This document shows, in pieces, positions 22,561-34,776 of a DNA stretch of 64,000 nt (position 1 is the first letter of the stretch; every line of letters starts with the position of its first letter). This stretch comes from Halichoerus grypus. Lineage: Eukaryota; Chordata; Mammalia; Carnivora; Phocidae. The stretch is from NCBI RefSeq assembly GCF_964656455.1, contig NC_135717.1:4278001-4342000 (forward strand), written 5' to 3'. The position numbers and the translations under genes were made by a program. The notes under the pieces were generated by a model, which was given only the letters and a program-made list of their open reading frames with translations, made no database searches and was not told the DNA's origin.

Positions 22561-23502
22561 ATATGATTACACAGAGGCAGGAGAATTATATGGAAGAATA
22601 GGTACTAGGCTATTTACATTTGTTATTTGGGAATACGGGGGCAGGGGTGTTAGCTTTCTCTCTCTATTTGTATTGTTTGGTTTGTTACACCATACGTTTT
22701 TCAAATAAATTGAAAAACATGAAAATCTATAATCAGAGCAGTTAGATCCCCTTGTCTCCAGCTCTATCCAGCATATCTGGCTAGTTATTACTGCTTATCA
22801 TTTCCAATCCCATCCCTAGAAGATTAAATTTTGTCCTCTGGTGAAATGGAGAAAATAAAGAAAATTCAACACTATCTACGGTCTAACTCGATGAGGTGGG
22901 GGGAGCCTCATGGTTAGTATCACCATCTGCCTCACTCGTGTGGCTGGCATTCTCCATGACATCCTGCAAGCTCTCTCATCTCCTATGGCAGAGACTGCTC
23001 ATTATCTCCCAGTATCTGTTCTCCGCTCCTAAAGTAATAAATCCTCAATTTTTAGCTGGGAACATTGCCCTCCCAGAATAAAGACTTCATTTCCCAGTCT
23101 TCTCCGTAGATAGGAGGGGTCATATGACTGAGACCTGCCCAATGGGGTGTGTGCAGAAGTGACTTGTGCCTCTTTTGGATTGTGCCCTAAAAGAAAGCTC
23201 ATTCTTTGCACTTTCTTTTCCTTCTAACTGCCGAGTGAGGGACAGATGTGGGGTTGGCCATCTTGGGAGGGTAGAGGAGTAATCTAGAAGGAGCTCAGTT
23301 TTCTAACTCCCTTGGAGCTGCCCAGAGGGGCGTATGAGGAAAAAAAAAATCATCTATGATTTTTTTAAGGCACTCTTGTTTTGGCATCTTTATTTACAGG
23401 AGTTTTAGCCACATCCTAAATAATGTAGCTCTGTCCATTTTTCGTTCTCCTTTTGTAATTAGCATCGGAATGCTCCTGAATGGAGTGCTTCCATTTATTT
23501 TG
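22561..23502. other. Unassigned, with an unclassified interspersed repeat
   Basis: About 22960-23330 resembles a mammal-wide repeat I cannot name ('catttcccagtcttctccgtag', 'catatgactgagacctgcccaatggggtgtgtgcagaagtgac'). No exon seen. Confidence 0.35.
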
Positions 23503-23700
23503 TTAAAGATTTTATTTATTTATTTATTTATTTATTTATTTGAGGTGGGGAGGGTGGGGCAGAGGGAGAGAGAGAATCTCAAGCAGACTCCGTGCTCAGT
23601 GCAGAGTCCCAGGTGGGGCTCAATCTCACGACTCTGAGATCATGACTGGAACCAAAATCAAGAGTCAGATGCTGAACTGACTGAGCCACCCAGGTGTCCC
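23503..23700 (-). mobile_element. CAN-SINE, antisense
   Basis: Expanded (ATTT)n next to the T run. Target duplication 'tgcttccatttattttgtt' (23487) versus 'tgctcccatttattttagtt' (23701). Confidence 0.93.
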
Positions 23701-23735
23701 TGCTCCCATTTATTTTAGTTTCCTTGTAATCTTAA

Positions 23736-24125
23736 TATTAGAAGATAACCGTAGGACTTTTCTTTTTCTCTCTCATCAGAGAAGAAAAGAAAAAAACTGA
23801 ATTCATAAACAAATCTAAAGCCTTGTCTTTGGGGGGGTGGGAAATAAACAAGTGATAAATCTCTGGTTGGGCTAATCAATACAAAAGAGATACCAATTCT
23901 GGGAAAACTCTCAAAATAGATTTGGACATTTAAAGTATTAGAAGATAACCGTAAGACTTTTATTCTCTCTCTCACCAGAGAAGAAAAAAATTGAATTCAT
24001 AAACAAATCTAAAGCCTAGTCTTTGGGGAAAGAAATAAGTGATAAATCTCTGGTTGCACTAATCAATACAAAAGAGATACCAATTCTGGGAAAACTCTCT
24101 AAAAATAGATCTGGACATTTAAAGT
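23736..24125 (+). repeat. 200-bp tandem duplication in LINE-like DNA
   Basis: TATTAGAAGATAACCGTA begins both units, at 23736 and 23936 (period 200 bp). The units share long blocks such as 'gataaatctctggttg' and 'ataccaattctgggaaaactct', and differ by several substitutions and small indels, so the duplication is not recent. The unit has a LINE-like, A-rich character. Confidence 0.9.
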
Positions 24126-25020
24126 AATAGCCTTAATAAAAAAAAAAAACTTTGTAAAAAACTTAAATACTGAATTAAAGAACAATTTGGAAAAAATATA
24201 GATTACCAAAATCAGTTTAACAGGAAGAAAAGAACAAAGTAAAACACATGAAACCCCAAGAGAATTATCCTGTAAAAGTTTCTACACTCAGAAGGTTCAC
24301 AAATGAATCTTTCTGAATGTTTTTTAACAGGATAATTTCTACTGTTGGTAACTTTCTCTAGAACAAAAGTTATAAAGCTTTGCAGAATCTGCAAAGGACT
24401 CAAATCCCCGATGCCCAAACCTGAGACAGGAAGTAGATACAAAAGGAGAAGCAACCTCACGTTACAAAACAATAGGATTACTTTTTTTTTTTTCAAAAAA
24501 GAGCATAACTGAATCTAACAGTAAAAGGCTGTACCCAATAATGCAAAATGAATTCATTGATAAGAAGCTTACTATTCAAATATATTAAGTTAAAATTTAA
24601 ATTTATATCCTTTTAATAGATTTTTTAAAAAGTGACATGATAAAGTTCATTGCCCCTGACCTCTCTCTCACACACAATACACGTATATCCTAAATATCTT
24701 TTTTAGACCGATGTCATACTTGGTTATTCAAACTCTATAGACAATTCCAGCAACCTCGTAAAACCAGTACAATTTATTGGCACTATTTTATAACATAGGA
24801 TATCCCAAAGCATTAAGCTTTAATAACCTTAGCAGTATAAATGCTACAAGCATATAAAAAGCATCTTAAGCTTTAAATTCCTCTATCTTCACTGGATGAA
24901 TTTTGAATAATAAATGTTTAATGGCAAACGATGAGGGGTATACCACACAAAAAGACTAGCTGGCCAGAATAAACAGAATCTACAGAAAAATATTGACAAT
25001 TAATTATAGCTCTGAAAATA
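24126..25020. other. AT-rich, probable LINE remnants
   Basis: A-rich on the + strand with phrases reminiscent of old L1 ORF2. No frame of note. It borders a sharp shift to CpG-rich DNA. Confidence 0.35.
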
Positions 25021-25049
25021 ACCAAATGAGAACAGGCAAAGGCTATTTA

Positions 25050-25490
25050 TTCAGAGGAGTCCGTCACTGTTCCTTGCGTTTTGGCAGAAACTCACAGGCG
25101 GGCAGGGGAAGGGGAAAGTTCCACGGTGCGGACGAGAGGAGGCTTCCGATACGCCTTCACTGGAGGCCAGCGCGCTCACTGGGAGTGCGGCAGCCTGTGC
25201 GACGGGTTAGGGGCGTGTACTCGACTTTTTCTCTGGTTGGTCCTGGGTTAGGAGTGAGGACGAACATTAGGAAAGCCGTCCTGGTTGTTCGGGGCCGGCT
25301 GTCACAGAAGTGATCGTTCGGCGTCCTGGACTGTTGCTGGAGACGGCGACCTGGCTTCCCGTGCTGGTTCCCGCGGACAAGGGAGCCGGGGTCTGGGGAG
25401 GTTGTGGTGGTGGCAGCTCGGAGTTCCGTCTCCGGCCGTGCTCCGGCCGTTGTCCACCTGTATGTTCAGTATCTCGTATGTGTAACTTCA
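25050..25490. promoter_or_regulatory. CpG-rich block upstream of the zinc-finger gene
   Basis: CpG dinucleotides are frequent here (for example 'gaggcttccgatacgcc', 'gccagcgcgctcactgggagtgcgg', 'gttccgtctccggccgtgctccggccg'), in contrast to the AT-rich DNA on its left. It may be a separate or divergent promoter. No exon was assigned. Confidence 0.45.
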
Positions 25491-26030
25491 GGACGGCCTT
25501 ACTCTACCACGAGCTGCAGACATAATATTTAGGCTTTCTTTCTCCCTGAGAGCTGAGAATTATTTCACGGGTTCCTCCGGGGTGCAAATACTGAGAAAGG
25601 CTGCCTCTGATTCCCCATCTGTGAAATGGGGATATCGATACCTATTTCGGGCCAGTCACGAGGACTGAAGGATAGGAGGTTCTTTTTACAAAATCAAGGG
25701 CCCGGCATGGAGCCCCTCAGGTAGTAGTAGACTTCTGGGGAGGTGGCGTACAGACAGGCACGCCCAGGTTGGCGCCCAAACGGGGGGCCACGGGGGGCCA
25801 GCCGTAACTCACCCCTCAACATGGTGCAGGGCTGGGGACAGCCCGGATCCGATCCGGTGGGAAGCCCCCAGGGCGACTGCCGCCGGCAACAACGTGGGAG
25901 AGGGTGCGTTCACTCTCAGCCCGCGGGTCCACTGGGGGGCCACGCGCCATGCCCGCCCGCCCACACCTGCTACTCCGTGGCCGGAAACGCCTGGACCACC
26001 GGCCGGAAGTACCTCAGCGCGGAGGCTCCC

Positions 26031-26045
26031 GGGAATTGTAGTTCC
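26031..26045 (-). promoter_or_regulatory. ZNF143/STAF-type promoter motif
   Basis: GGGAATTGTAGTTCC reads GGAACTACAATTCCC on the minus strand, matching the ACTACAATTCC core bound by ZNF143 in many CpG-island promoters. Transcription starts usually lie within about 100 bp of it. Confidence 0.75.
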
Positions 26046-26049
26046 GTCC

Positions 26050-26672
26050 AGTCCAGGGGCGTCTCGGCTGTGTCTGGAGGTCTCGGAGAGCGGTCTGCGC
26101 ACTTCCGGACCCCAGGCTGGACTCGCGGTGGTCGGCAGCGTGGACCTGGCCGGTTCTGAGGCCCCCGCGGCATCTAGGACTGGCAATTCCCTCCGCCCGA
26201 GCGGTAGAGAGGGCACGTGTGGCACAGCCGCGGCTGCAGAGCTGGCGGACTCTGGGAGGGGTGCTGTGCTCGGGGGGTCCGGTGGGCGGCTCCGTCTGAC
26301 GTCTGCTGGGGAGGGTCGGGGTTCCTGTGTGGTTTGGGGCGGGGGCCGTGGGCAGGCTGGTCTCACTGCTTTTCTGTCGTCCTGCAGCCGAGCCTCGTCG
26401 GAGCCCACGGTCCGCAGGGGGCTTAGCGCGCTGGACCCAGTGACAGCCTTGGCCCCGGCGAGCTGGGGGCCAGCTCTCCCCCGAATGGTCACCCCGCTTT
26501 CCCGACGGTGGATTTGTTTCCGTCCCTTGACCCGGAGCTTCTCTCCCCATCCAGGTCCCTGAACTCCCCTGGCGCGGCGCGGCCTCCTGTGGCCGAGGAG
26601 GGACTGCTGAGGAAGAGCCCCCCTCCTGTCCGACCCTCCGTCCCTCCTTCGGACCCCACATCGCAGCCAACG
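26050..26672 (+). other. Presumed non-coding first exon(s) of the zinc-finger gene
   Basis: The best donor in the island is AACG/GTAGGC at 26672/26673. A possible acceptor (TTTTCTGTCGTCCTGCAG) ends at 26387, so this may be two pieces. The 5' limit is not determined; it is placed after the ZNF143 motif. Inferred from position, not from transcripts. Confidence 0.4.
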
Positions 26673-27895
26673 GTAGGCTCTGAGCTATGAGGGCAAGGAG
26701 GGAAGAATGGGAAATGAGTGGTATTTCATGGATCTGCGGTGTCGGTCTTCATCCGACAAACATTTGTTGAGTGTCTGGGTCAGGCACTGGGGAAGCACCG
26801 GGTCCCATCCTTGGCTAGAGCCCTATGGAGGTGTCGCTCCCGTGCACAGATAAGGGCCACCAAGGTGTGGGTGCTCTGATAGTTATCCCTACTGGATGAA
26901 CGCACACCCAGGCGGGAGGGCAGCTTCTGCTGGGGGAGGTGTGACTGAGTATCAGACTTGAAATAAGGTCTCCGTAGGTGAGGGAGGGGCAAAAGGGTTA
27001 GGGGAAGAGAACAGCCTATGCAAAGGTAAGAGGCATGACACGTGTGGGTACTGCTGGATTTTGCGCCATGGAAGAGCCTGGATGGGGGGTGTGGTGAGGC
27101 TGGAGGTGGTTTCGGGGAGCATATCAAGCTGGGCTGGGGGGTATGGACTGGGTCCCATGAGCGCCTGAAGTGTTTTAGGCAAGGCAGGGGTGTGGTGGCA
27201 TTTGTCTTTGGTGTGAATATTACCAGCAGTGAGTAGAGTTGATGGGGACTGAGCTAAGGTCGTGGGGAAAGTATCTCAGGTTTGTGAAGCCATTCCCGCG
27301 CCGGCAAGGGTGAGAGAAGGTGGGGCTGTGGGAGTGCATCCCTTTGCAGACTGTCAGAAGAAGGCAGGAGGTGGACACGGTTCAGTGTAGACGGTTCTTT
27401 CCCCACACTCTGCGAGGAGAGAGGGAGCCACAGTGAGGGTGCCCACAGTGAGGATGCAGAGATGGGGATGGATCTGTCTTTCTTTGAGGCTTTCAAGATA
27501 CAGGACACGCTTGAGCTGGGTGGGGAGGGGGTGAAGCAAAACCGGTACTCTAGTTTTAAGTCTTGACAAGGCTTATCAGTTGTTTCCATTATGACTTGGA
27601 TTTGGGTCTTCTTGAAGGAGGTTTTCTTCTATTACAACCATAATTCTTTCTTAGTGTATTCAACTAGTGACATTAGAAAAGATCTCCAAGGTACGGCAGA
27701 CTGAAAAAAGAAGGAAACTTTTTGCAGTCACCATTTAGACTGAGCAGATGTTAAAAGTTTGTTTGCTTCGGATTTTCTAAAGAACTAAAACCTTATAAAT
27801 ACCACTGGAGCTCTTTTAATATCTCCCCCCCCCCACCCCCAGCCCCGTTCCATTTCCCTTCCTCTCTGGGTAACAACTGAGATTGCTTTATTCTT
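26673..27895 (+). other. Intron 1 start, no further gene seen
   Basis: A MIR-like trace ('gacaaacatttgttgagtgtctgggtcaggcactgg') lies at 26756-26791. A C/A-rich tract lies at 27823-27843. No exon supported. Confidence 0.4.
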
Positions 27896-27899
27896 ACAT

Positions 27900-29420
27900 G
27901 TTATTTACTTACTAGATTGAATGTGGTCATAAACAATATATTGTTTTGTGTGTTCATTACCTTTGCCTGTATTTCTTTGGCTTTTTAAAATTTATTTTTA
28001 GTATTTTTTTCATATATTCCAGATCCAAATCCATTTATGGCTTATGCACATGGCAAAAATCTTGAATAGATTTTGATTGGGCCTGGTGTTTCCTTGATGG
28101 TTATATTTCTGAGTACCGATCCATTTTAATTAATGTTTAGTGGTGGTGGTTGTTTGTTTTCAGTTTTCTGTTGCTTTGTCAATTTTAGGACTTGATATTT
28201 TTCTAGGAAATTGTCCAGTTTAATTTCAGATTTATGGCATTACATTGTCTATAGTGATCTTGTAACTTAAAAACATCTCTGTGTATCTGAAACTGTCTTT
28301 TTTCATGTTTAAAAATTGCATCTTTGCCTTCTGTTGCTTTCTTGATCAGTGGTGCCTGAACTTAGTCTATTTTATTAGTTTAAGTACAAACCAGTTATGT
28401 TACTAGTTTTAATCTTTTCGAAGAATTGATTGCAATTTTTTATTTGGGCACAACTTTATGCATAAAGAAAAGTCACAATGGTAGAATAGTACAGAGAATT
28501 CCTGAACACCTTTCATCTAAATTTCTCCAGTATGAACATTTTACCACATTTGTGTAGGGAGCTTGAGGGATTTCAGGGCCGATTAAAGAAAAAGATATGG
28601 TCATATGACCAGGAGCACACACAAGCTTTATTTAAGCATGCACATTAGGGAGAGGTCCCTCGCAGCGTGCTTTTTTCCCCCATGTCCCTTTGTCGTCTTT
28701 CCTCTGGAACAACTCCCCAATCTTTCATTGTCTTCAATAGAATAGCAATTTTGAGGAGTCCAGGCCAGTTATTTTGTGAAATGTTCCTCAATGTAGGTTT
28801 GTCGAATGTCTCACCATGATTAGATTCAGGTAATACATTGGTGTTACGATTTTTTTTAACCTGTTCTATTATTTTTTTTATTTCCTCTTTTAAAAATCTC
28901 TGCTCATACTGGTCTCTTCTACGTCTTTTGGGTTTACTCTTTTCTGTACTAGCCTCTTGCGATGAATGTCATTAATTTTCCATTTTTATCTAACGAGTGT
29001 CTTAGGGCTGTAATTTTTTTTAAAGTATTTTAGGGCTGTATTTTTTTTTAAAGTGTGTGTTTGTAACTATGACACAGTTTTGATATGTAATATTTTTGCA
29101 GGCATTGTTATAAATAATTCTGCATTCTTATAATTTTCCAGTTGTATTGCTTTTTGGTTTAGAGAGTGGCAAGTGGCATCTGTGCAATTTGTTGAGGTTT
29201 ATTCTTAGCTTTTGGGGGTCAGTTTTTATAACTATCCCAGATGTTCTTAAAAAGAATGTACATTCTCTGATTAGCAAGTACATTCTACTGTCCGATCCCA
29301 TACGTCGAGCTTTTAAATTGTTATTCAAATGTTGTATACTCTTACTATTTATTTTTTTGTATCTGGAATCTTCGTTTCTAAAAACATGTGCTAGAATCTT
29401 TTCACTGTGATAGAGGATTT
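27900..29420 (-). mobile_element. Old L1 element, antisense, rearranged
   Basis: Antisense ORF2-like sequence at 27950-28440, antisense 3'-region phrases at 28440-28560 and 28740-28850 ('aggccagttattttgtgaaatgttcctcaatgtaggttt'), then ORF2-like again at 28860-29400 (e.g. 'aagaatgtacattctctg'). A 120-bp piece at 28561-28680 with an antisense AATAAA is unassigned and could be an LTR fragment. Confidence 0.55.
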
Positions 29421-30649
29421 GTCGGTTCCCCCCGCATGTTTCACGTGTGTTTGAGCCACATATGCATCCTGTCCATGTGCTGGTGTGCCTAGACCCAGGA
29501 TCGAGTTGGCTTCTGCCCCTTGCTTTGTCTCTGCAATGGGGGGTTCTTTCTTGCTTTTTGTATGTCTCGTATTTTTTTTTTTTCTTTTTTAAATGAATGC
29601 CGGGCATTGTGTGTGGGAGTAGAGAAGTCTGCTCCCCTGTCGCTGTGCACGGGGCTGGGACGCAGGAGGTTGGTTGCTGCAAGACTGGTCAGGAGTAGAC
29701 AGGCCTGGCATTTGCTGTTGCTCTGGTTCCCACTGTCAGGCCCGGGCTGCTGGCCTCACGTTCCGCTGGCATTGCTCTGTGCTTCGGTGGGCTGGTCACT
29801 GTTCCCTGCTGGCTGGTCACTGTTCCCTGCTGGCTGGTCACTGTTCCCTGCTGTGACTTTCTCCCCGCATTGGTGCTCCTGCTTCTTCCTCAGGGCTGCC
29901 TGGGCTGGTGGTGGAGGGCCCTGCGTGTCTGAGTCGTGGGGCTGGGGCCTCCCGCTGTGGCAGGGGCCTAGGACACATGCCTGCCCCCTCACATGGGAGA
30001 GGGTTTTTTCCCCCTTTCCCTGTCAGGAGCCATAGGTCTTACCCGTGCTCTGAGAGCAACAGGTTTTGTTGCCCTTTCCTTTGGCAGTGTAAGGCTTTGT
30101 TCCTCAGGAGAGAAGTTTCTGGAAGGATGGGGCTTCCCCGGGTTTCCCACAATGGCAACTGGTCACTGTTCCCTGCTCTCTGCTCCTCCAGACCTTCGCG
30201 ACCCAGGGAGTCTCTCTGTGGTCTCCCGCCCAGCCCTAAGCCTTCTCCTGAGCCCCCAGTGGAGGGCTGTGTCCCAGATTACCACAAATCCAGTGCCTTA
30301 AAGCGACCGCCACGGTACCTCGCAGCTCTGCACAGTCCAGGGGGACATGACTGGCTGGGGCTCCGCTCAGGTCTCCCAAGGCCAGAATCAAAGCGTGGGA
30401 CAGTGGGCCTCTTTCGCGGGGGGCTCGCAGTAAAGGCTGTTCTTGGGGGTCGGCAGACGTCTGTGTCCGGCAGTTTGAGGCCCCAGGCTCCTGATTCCTG
30501 GCTTGCTGTCAGCTGAGGTTTCTCTCAGCTCTGCACATGGGTTGGTGTGGGGTCCTTCTTGTGTTTCCACTCTCTCCGCCCCTGGTTGGAGGTTAATGTC
30601 CTGCTCATGTTCTCACGTGAGTCTCACCATACCATCCATTTATTTGCAG
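29421..30649. other. Intronic, partly LTR-class repeat
   Basis: Contains a 21-bp minisatellite (separate entry). About 30270-30620 resembles an antisense LTR-class repeat ('attaccacaaatccagtgccttaaagc'), unassigned. The right end supplies the pyrimidine tract and acceptor for the exon at 30650. Confidence 0.35.
29791..29853 (+). repeat. 21-bp minisatellite, three perfect copies
   Basis: GCTGGTCACTGTTCCCTGCTG is repeated at 29791, 29812 and 29833. An isolated 19-bp match to the unit recurs at 30159-30177. Confidence 0.97.
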
Positions 30650-30769
30650 GTGTTCTTAGTGTCTTGGCAAAGTCAGAATCAGCCTGGGACAAGGTGGCTG
30701 AGTCTGCATATTCCAGCTCCTTTCTACACCCAGACCGCCTGGAAGCAGGAGCTGAGCCTCCAGCCCACG
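30650..30769 (+). other. Non-coding 5' UTR exon of the zinc-finger gene
   Basis: A 120-bp exon with acceptor CCATTTATTTGCAG at its left and a strong donor, CCCACG/GTAAGT, at its right. Size, position and composition fit the second non-coding exon common in KRAB zinc-finger genes. It contains no ATG. No transcript evidence was available. Confidence 0.6.
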
Positions 30770-31309
30770 GTAAGTTCTCAGCAGGAGAGCAGAGCTTTGC
30801 CAGTCCTCAAGCCCCAGGCACCCTACCGATAGGATAATAGGATAATTCTCGGAAAGGTGACCCGGGAGCAGCAATCTACTTTGGAAGCAGGGTGCCCTCT
30901 CTGAGCTCCCCCTCGTAGCTTAAGGCTGAAGCTGGAGGTCCACACAGTACGGGGCAGCCCCCAGAAAAGCGTCCCTAAAACAGCCGAGGACCCACTTGCT
31001 GACAGTGAATTTGGGGGATGCCACCGTATCAGGGGATCATCTAGAGGATTTGGTTTAGGGGAAGGTTTGCTAGGAGGAGAGGGGATCCCCTGCTTTAGGG
31101 TGAGAAACAGGAATGAGGGAAGGGATCCCCATGACTCTCGGAGGACGGCCCCCCGCCCCGATCTCTCTCTACTCAGGTGCATTCACTGTCCCTCTATCCC
31201 GACACCCCCCCACCCCTGCCCCCACTGCCCCGCACACCACGGCTTGTGAGACGTAGACCCTCCTCGTGTAGTCAAGGCATAGAAGTTGCTTTCTTAACCT
31301 AAGAGTATT

Positions 31310-31450
31310 TCATTTTTCCTTCTCATATTAAAGACGAAAGAAAATGCGCGTGAGAGAGGTGTTCAGAGCCACCCAGCTTACTAGAGGCCGAGCCAGCACT
31401 AGCGCCCAGGGCTCCCGTCCGCCAGGCGGGGGCTTCCTCCCGTGCGCCTC
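31310..31450 (-). repeat. MIR SINE, antisense
   Basis: 'agaggtgttcagagccacccagcttactagaggccgagccagcactag' is an antisense MIR core. Diverged and CpG-rich. Confidence 0.6.
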
Positions 31451-31869
31451 AGGTCATCGCTAAAACCCGTCCCTTCCCACCTTCCACCCCTTCAGACCCT
31501 CCCACGGATTTCCTCTCCTCCAGGGGAAGGACTCTGATAGGCGGTCATGGAGAGAAAACCCAGTAAGATGATATATGTATATTTTTATGAAATATTGAAA
31601 TATTGAAGAGTGAGCACATGTTGATTGTCTAAAAAAAAAAAATTAGAAAATGACACTATGTCAAAGCAAACAGATCCTACCATGCGGAGGTCACCGTTGT
31701 TAACATTTTGTGTGTTTTGTACGGAATTTTTTTCTTTATATGTTTTTACAAAAACCCATTCCACGTGCTGAAATTGGATGTACACAAACAGGAACAGAGT
31801 AGAGTGTCCCCTCTGCCCATGGTTTTGGACCCACGCTGTTGGGGCTGCCTTCCTGTCCTCATTTCCCCG

Positions 31870-32230
31870 GGGCGCCATGACAGAGTACTGCAGACTGGGG
31901 CGGCTTGAAGCGCAGAGATGTGATCTTTCTCGGCTCAGGTGCGGGCGGGGCCGCTTCCTTCTGAGGCCATGTTGGGGCACCTCCTCCGGGCCTCTCCCCT
32001 GCTTCTGGGGGCTTGCCGGCAGTCCTTGGCATTCCTGCCTTCATCTTGCTTGACGTTCTCCCTGTGCCCCAGTTTCCCCTTTTTACAAGCACGCCAGTCA
32101 CACTGGGTCAGGGCCCCCCCACGATCATCTGCAAAGACATTATTTCTGAGTTAGGCCACATTCTGAGACACTGAGGGCTAGGATCCCTGACATATCTTCT
32201 TGGGGGGACAGAGTTCAACCCAGAACACGT
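31870..32230 (-). mobile_element. MaLR-type LTR, antisense
   Basis: It is the reverse of the LTR near 1.5 kb: 'tgacagagtactgcagactggggcggctt', 'tttacaagcacgccagtcacactgggtcagggccc', 'ggccacattctgagacactgagggctaggat', 'ggggacagagttcaacccagaac'. Confidence 0.7.
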
Positions 32231-34742
32231 CCCTGCCAGGATGAGCTCTCCGGTAACCCAAAGCAGTTCAGTCACATGAAGTTGGGATGAAGACCAGTCT
32301 CTCCTCGGCTGGTTGTCATTGGTCTAGTGAACAGCTCACGCTCCCGTCCAGTTTCAAGCTTCTCCTTCTCCCCGCTGCGGGGCTGCAGGTCTTCATCCCC
32401 AGATGGAGGGCCGGTGATCTCTTCTGTCTCTGCTCCTCCTTCACCCCTCCTTCTCGTCGGACAGCTTCTTTCTCCATCAGGGGCAGGGCGGGAGGAGGGC
32501 AAAGTAGCGCAGACGCCTCCTTGCTTGGTGCTTTTGGTAGTTTGACCTGCCTAGCTGGCTGCGCTCCGTCACGCTGGAGGCCACCTGATGGCCTTTCGGG
32601 GGTGCAGAGCCTGTGACACCGGCAGGGGCTCTCTGGCAGACCTCGGTGCCCACGCCCAGCTCCTGGTTCAGTGATCCCGCTTCTCCGTGTCCTTGCTGTA
32701 GAGCTCATGCCCACCTACCTTCCCGCCCTCCACGTGCCGCCGGGAACTCTCGCATCCTGGTTCCAACACACGTAGGCCGTGCAGGGGGCTCCCGTTCCTG
32801 CCGCCTCTCCTCACGGGGCCACCATGGTGGCCTTTGCTGGCCTCTAACTTCTGAGTTCCTCGGCTGCTGGGGCTCCCGCGTGCACACAGCTTTCCCCGGA
32901 GCACCCGCGCCCCGTCTGCTGAACCACTGTGTGCCCGAGGATTTCTGCAGCTGGGCACACAGCCAGCCTGCGGGGGGCGAGGTTATCCCCCCGACTTTTT
33001 GCAGGCTCCCTCTGGTTCTCTTGCAACCACCCCTCTTGGCATGGGAGGGAAGCAGAAGCCCACATACACCTTCTGTAGACACCTCTCCTTCTGCCGTTCC
33101 TTCTCCAAAGGGAGGCGTCTGTTAGGTTGGGTCTAGCAGCTCCCCCGGAGAATTTGGGGTGTTTGGGAATTTAGCTAAAACTCCAGGCACCTAGGAACAT
33201 CCCATCCATCTACCTGATACCCATCTGTGAATCATGTGCTTATGGATTACGTATCCTCCTTTTTTTCCTTTTCCCCACTTACTGGTATGGCCAGAAGAGA
33301 TTTCCATGTCCGATAATTTCTTGTGTGATAGTTTAAATTGATTCATAGCATGGCATGCTTTAATTGTATCAAAATTGATTAACTAATCTCTTATTTTTAA
33401 GCACTTAGGTAGTCTCCAATTAAAAACAAAAACACCCTCAGAATTCTTTATGGAGTTACTGTAATTCTAGAGTTTTAGTGTCTCTGCAGACTTCTTGGAC
33501 CCAACTCCCGTGTGTCTCTATCCTGAGTAGGAACATACCTAAGACCAACCTCGTGTGTGTTCAGGAGAGAGATAGGTGTGGGGTCCAGTTGATGCTTCCA
33601 GCCACAGTAAATTTGCTCCTGAACCTTCGTGTTCCTGTTCCCTGGCAAAATGAGGAAAGGAGGAGGAGGGCTCAGGAGAAGCCATCAGATCTTGTCCCAT
33701 ATTTGGTAAGTGGCAGAGCCAGACCGGACCTGCTTCCCGGGCAGAGGTCAGCACAGATCAGCCAGGGTGGCTGTTACTAATGGTGACTGTGGACAGACCA
33801 CAGCCCCGGGAGGAGGAGCACAGAGAACCCGGCCGGCCCACGATGGGCCGCAGGGCCCCGCCTCGTCGCCCCCCGCCTGCCATGGCCGAACTCCATTTAA
33901 CGGACTCTGACTTAAGGAACCCATTTTTATATTTTCCTGGGAGTTGTCCTCAACGTCTGCCAGGGGCAGGACTGGTGACAAGCTTTGGGTTAGAAGCTCA
34001 GTAGACAACAGATGTTTAAAAAATAACGTTTATATACGAAGTGCCTGTCATAGAAAAAGTTAGGAAATTCATCTAAGGACAAAGAGTATTTTAGAAAGTG
34101 GTCGTGACCCAACTGCCCAGAGCTAACTGCTACTAGCTTTTTGTCTTACATCACTTCAGAGATTGTTCTGCATGTGTGTGCGTGCATCTGTGTGTGTGGG
34201 ATCAAATAGTTTTCAGCCACCTTTTCTCAGTGATGAGTATGTTATCACTAAAATAGTTTTCCATGATTTTATTTTCATTAGCTACGTAACGGTTCATTTC
34301 CCTTTGGAGGTCGTGTGTTTATTTAACTCGTCCTCCTTCATTGGATATTTAGTTATTTTCTGTTTTATTTCAGAGTTTTAACAAAATGTAATAAATACCT
34401 TGGCGGCTAACTCTTTGCCTAAACTCATGACTGTTTCTTCAGAATAAATTTCTATTAAATTTCTGGGGAATGAGGGGAGGGTTTAGTAAATTGCACACTG
34501 ATGAGTGAGACACAGATACATATGTGGATTAAGTAGAAAAGAAAAATCCAGATTGAACCCTCACACAGTTGGGTCCCCATCACACACCAAGGCGAGGTCG
34601 TTGTGTGATGGCGGGGTCCTTGGGGGAAGCCTGTCCTCCCCCTGTGCCTGGAGGCGGGGGTGGTGGCAGATGATTCAGAGGCTGGGGTCGAGCTTGGTCT
34701 CTCACGTCCTCTCCTCTCCCCACCCCGTCTCTGCTTCCACAG
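32231..34742. other. Intron of the zinc-finger gene; unassigned with LINE traces
   Basis: GC-rich and unique-looking at 32.2-33.2 kb with many chance frames. LINE-like AT-rich pieces lie at about 33200-33480 and 34110-34460 (the latter like an antisense L1 3' region). The right end is the long pyrimidine tract before the start-codon exon. Confidence 0.4.
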
Positions 34743-34776
34743 GTGTCTGCTTTTCCCGGCCCATCAGGGAAGGACC

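Larger units (their letters stand above)
25740..26700 (+). promoter_or_regulatory. CpG island, likely promoter of the KRAB zinc-finger gene
   Basis: Dense CpG and GC over nearly 1 kb, with several GC boxes (GGGGCGGGG at 26337). It contains a ZNF143-type motif at 26031-26045. It lies 4 kb before the first downstream non-coding exon of the zinc-finger gene on the + strand. Long open frames on both strands here reflect GC richness only. Confidence 0.7.

Noticed and set aside
25809..26562. Long overlapping frames (218-227 codons) on both strands in the CpG island
   Set aside because: Open on both strands at once because of high GC; composition is Pro/Arg/Ser/Gly-rich without any domain. Typical CpG-island artefact.
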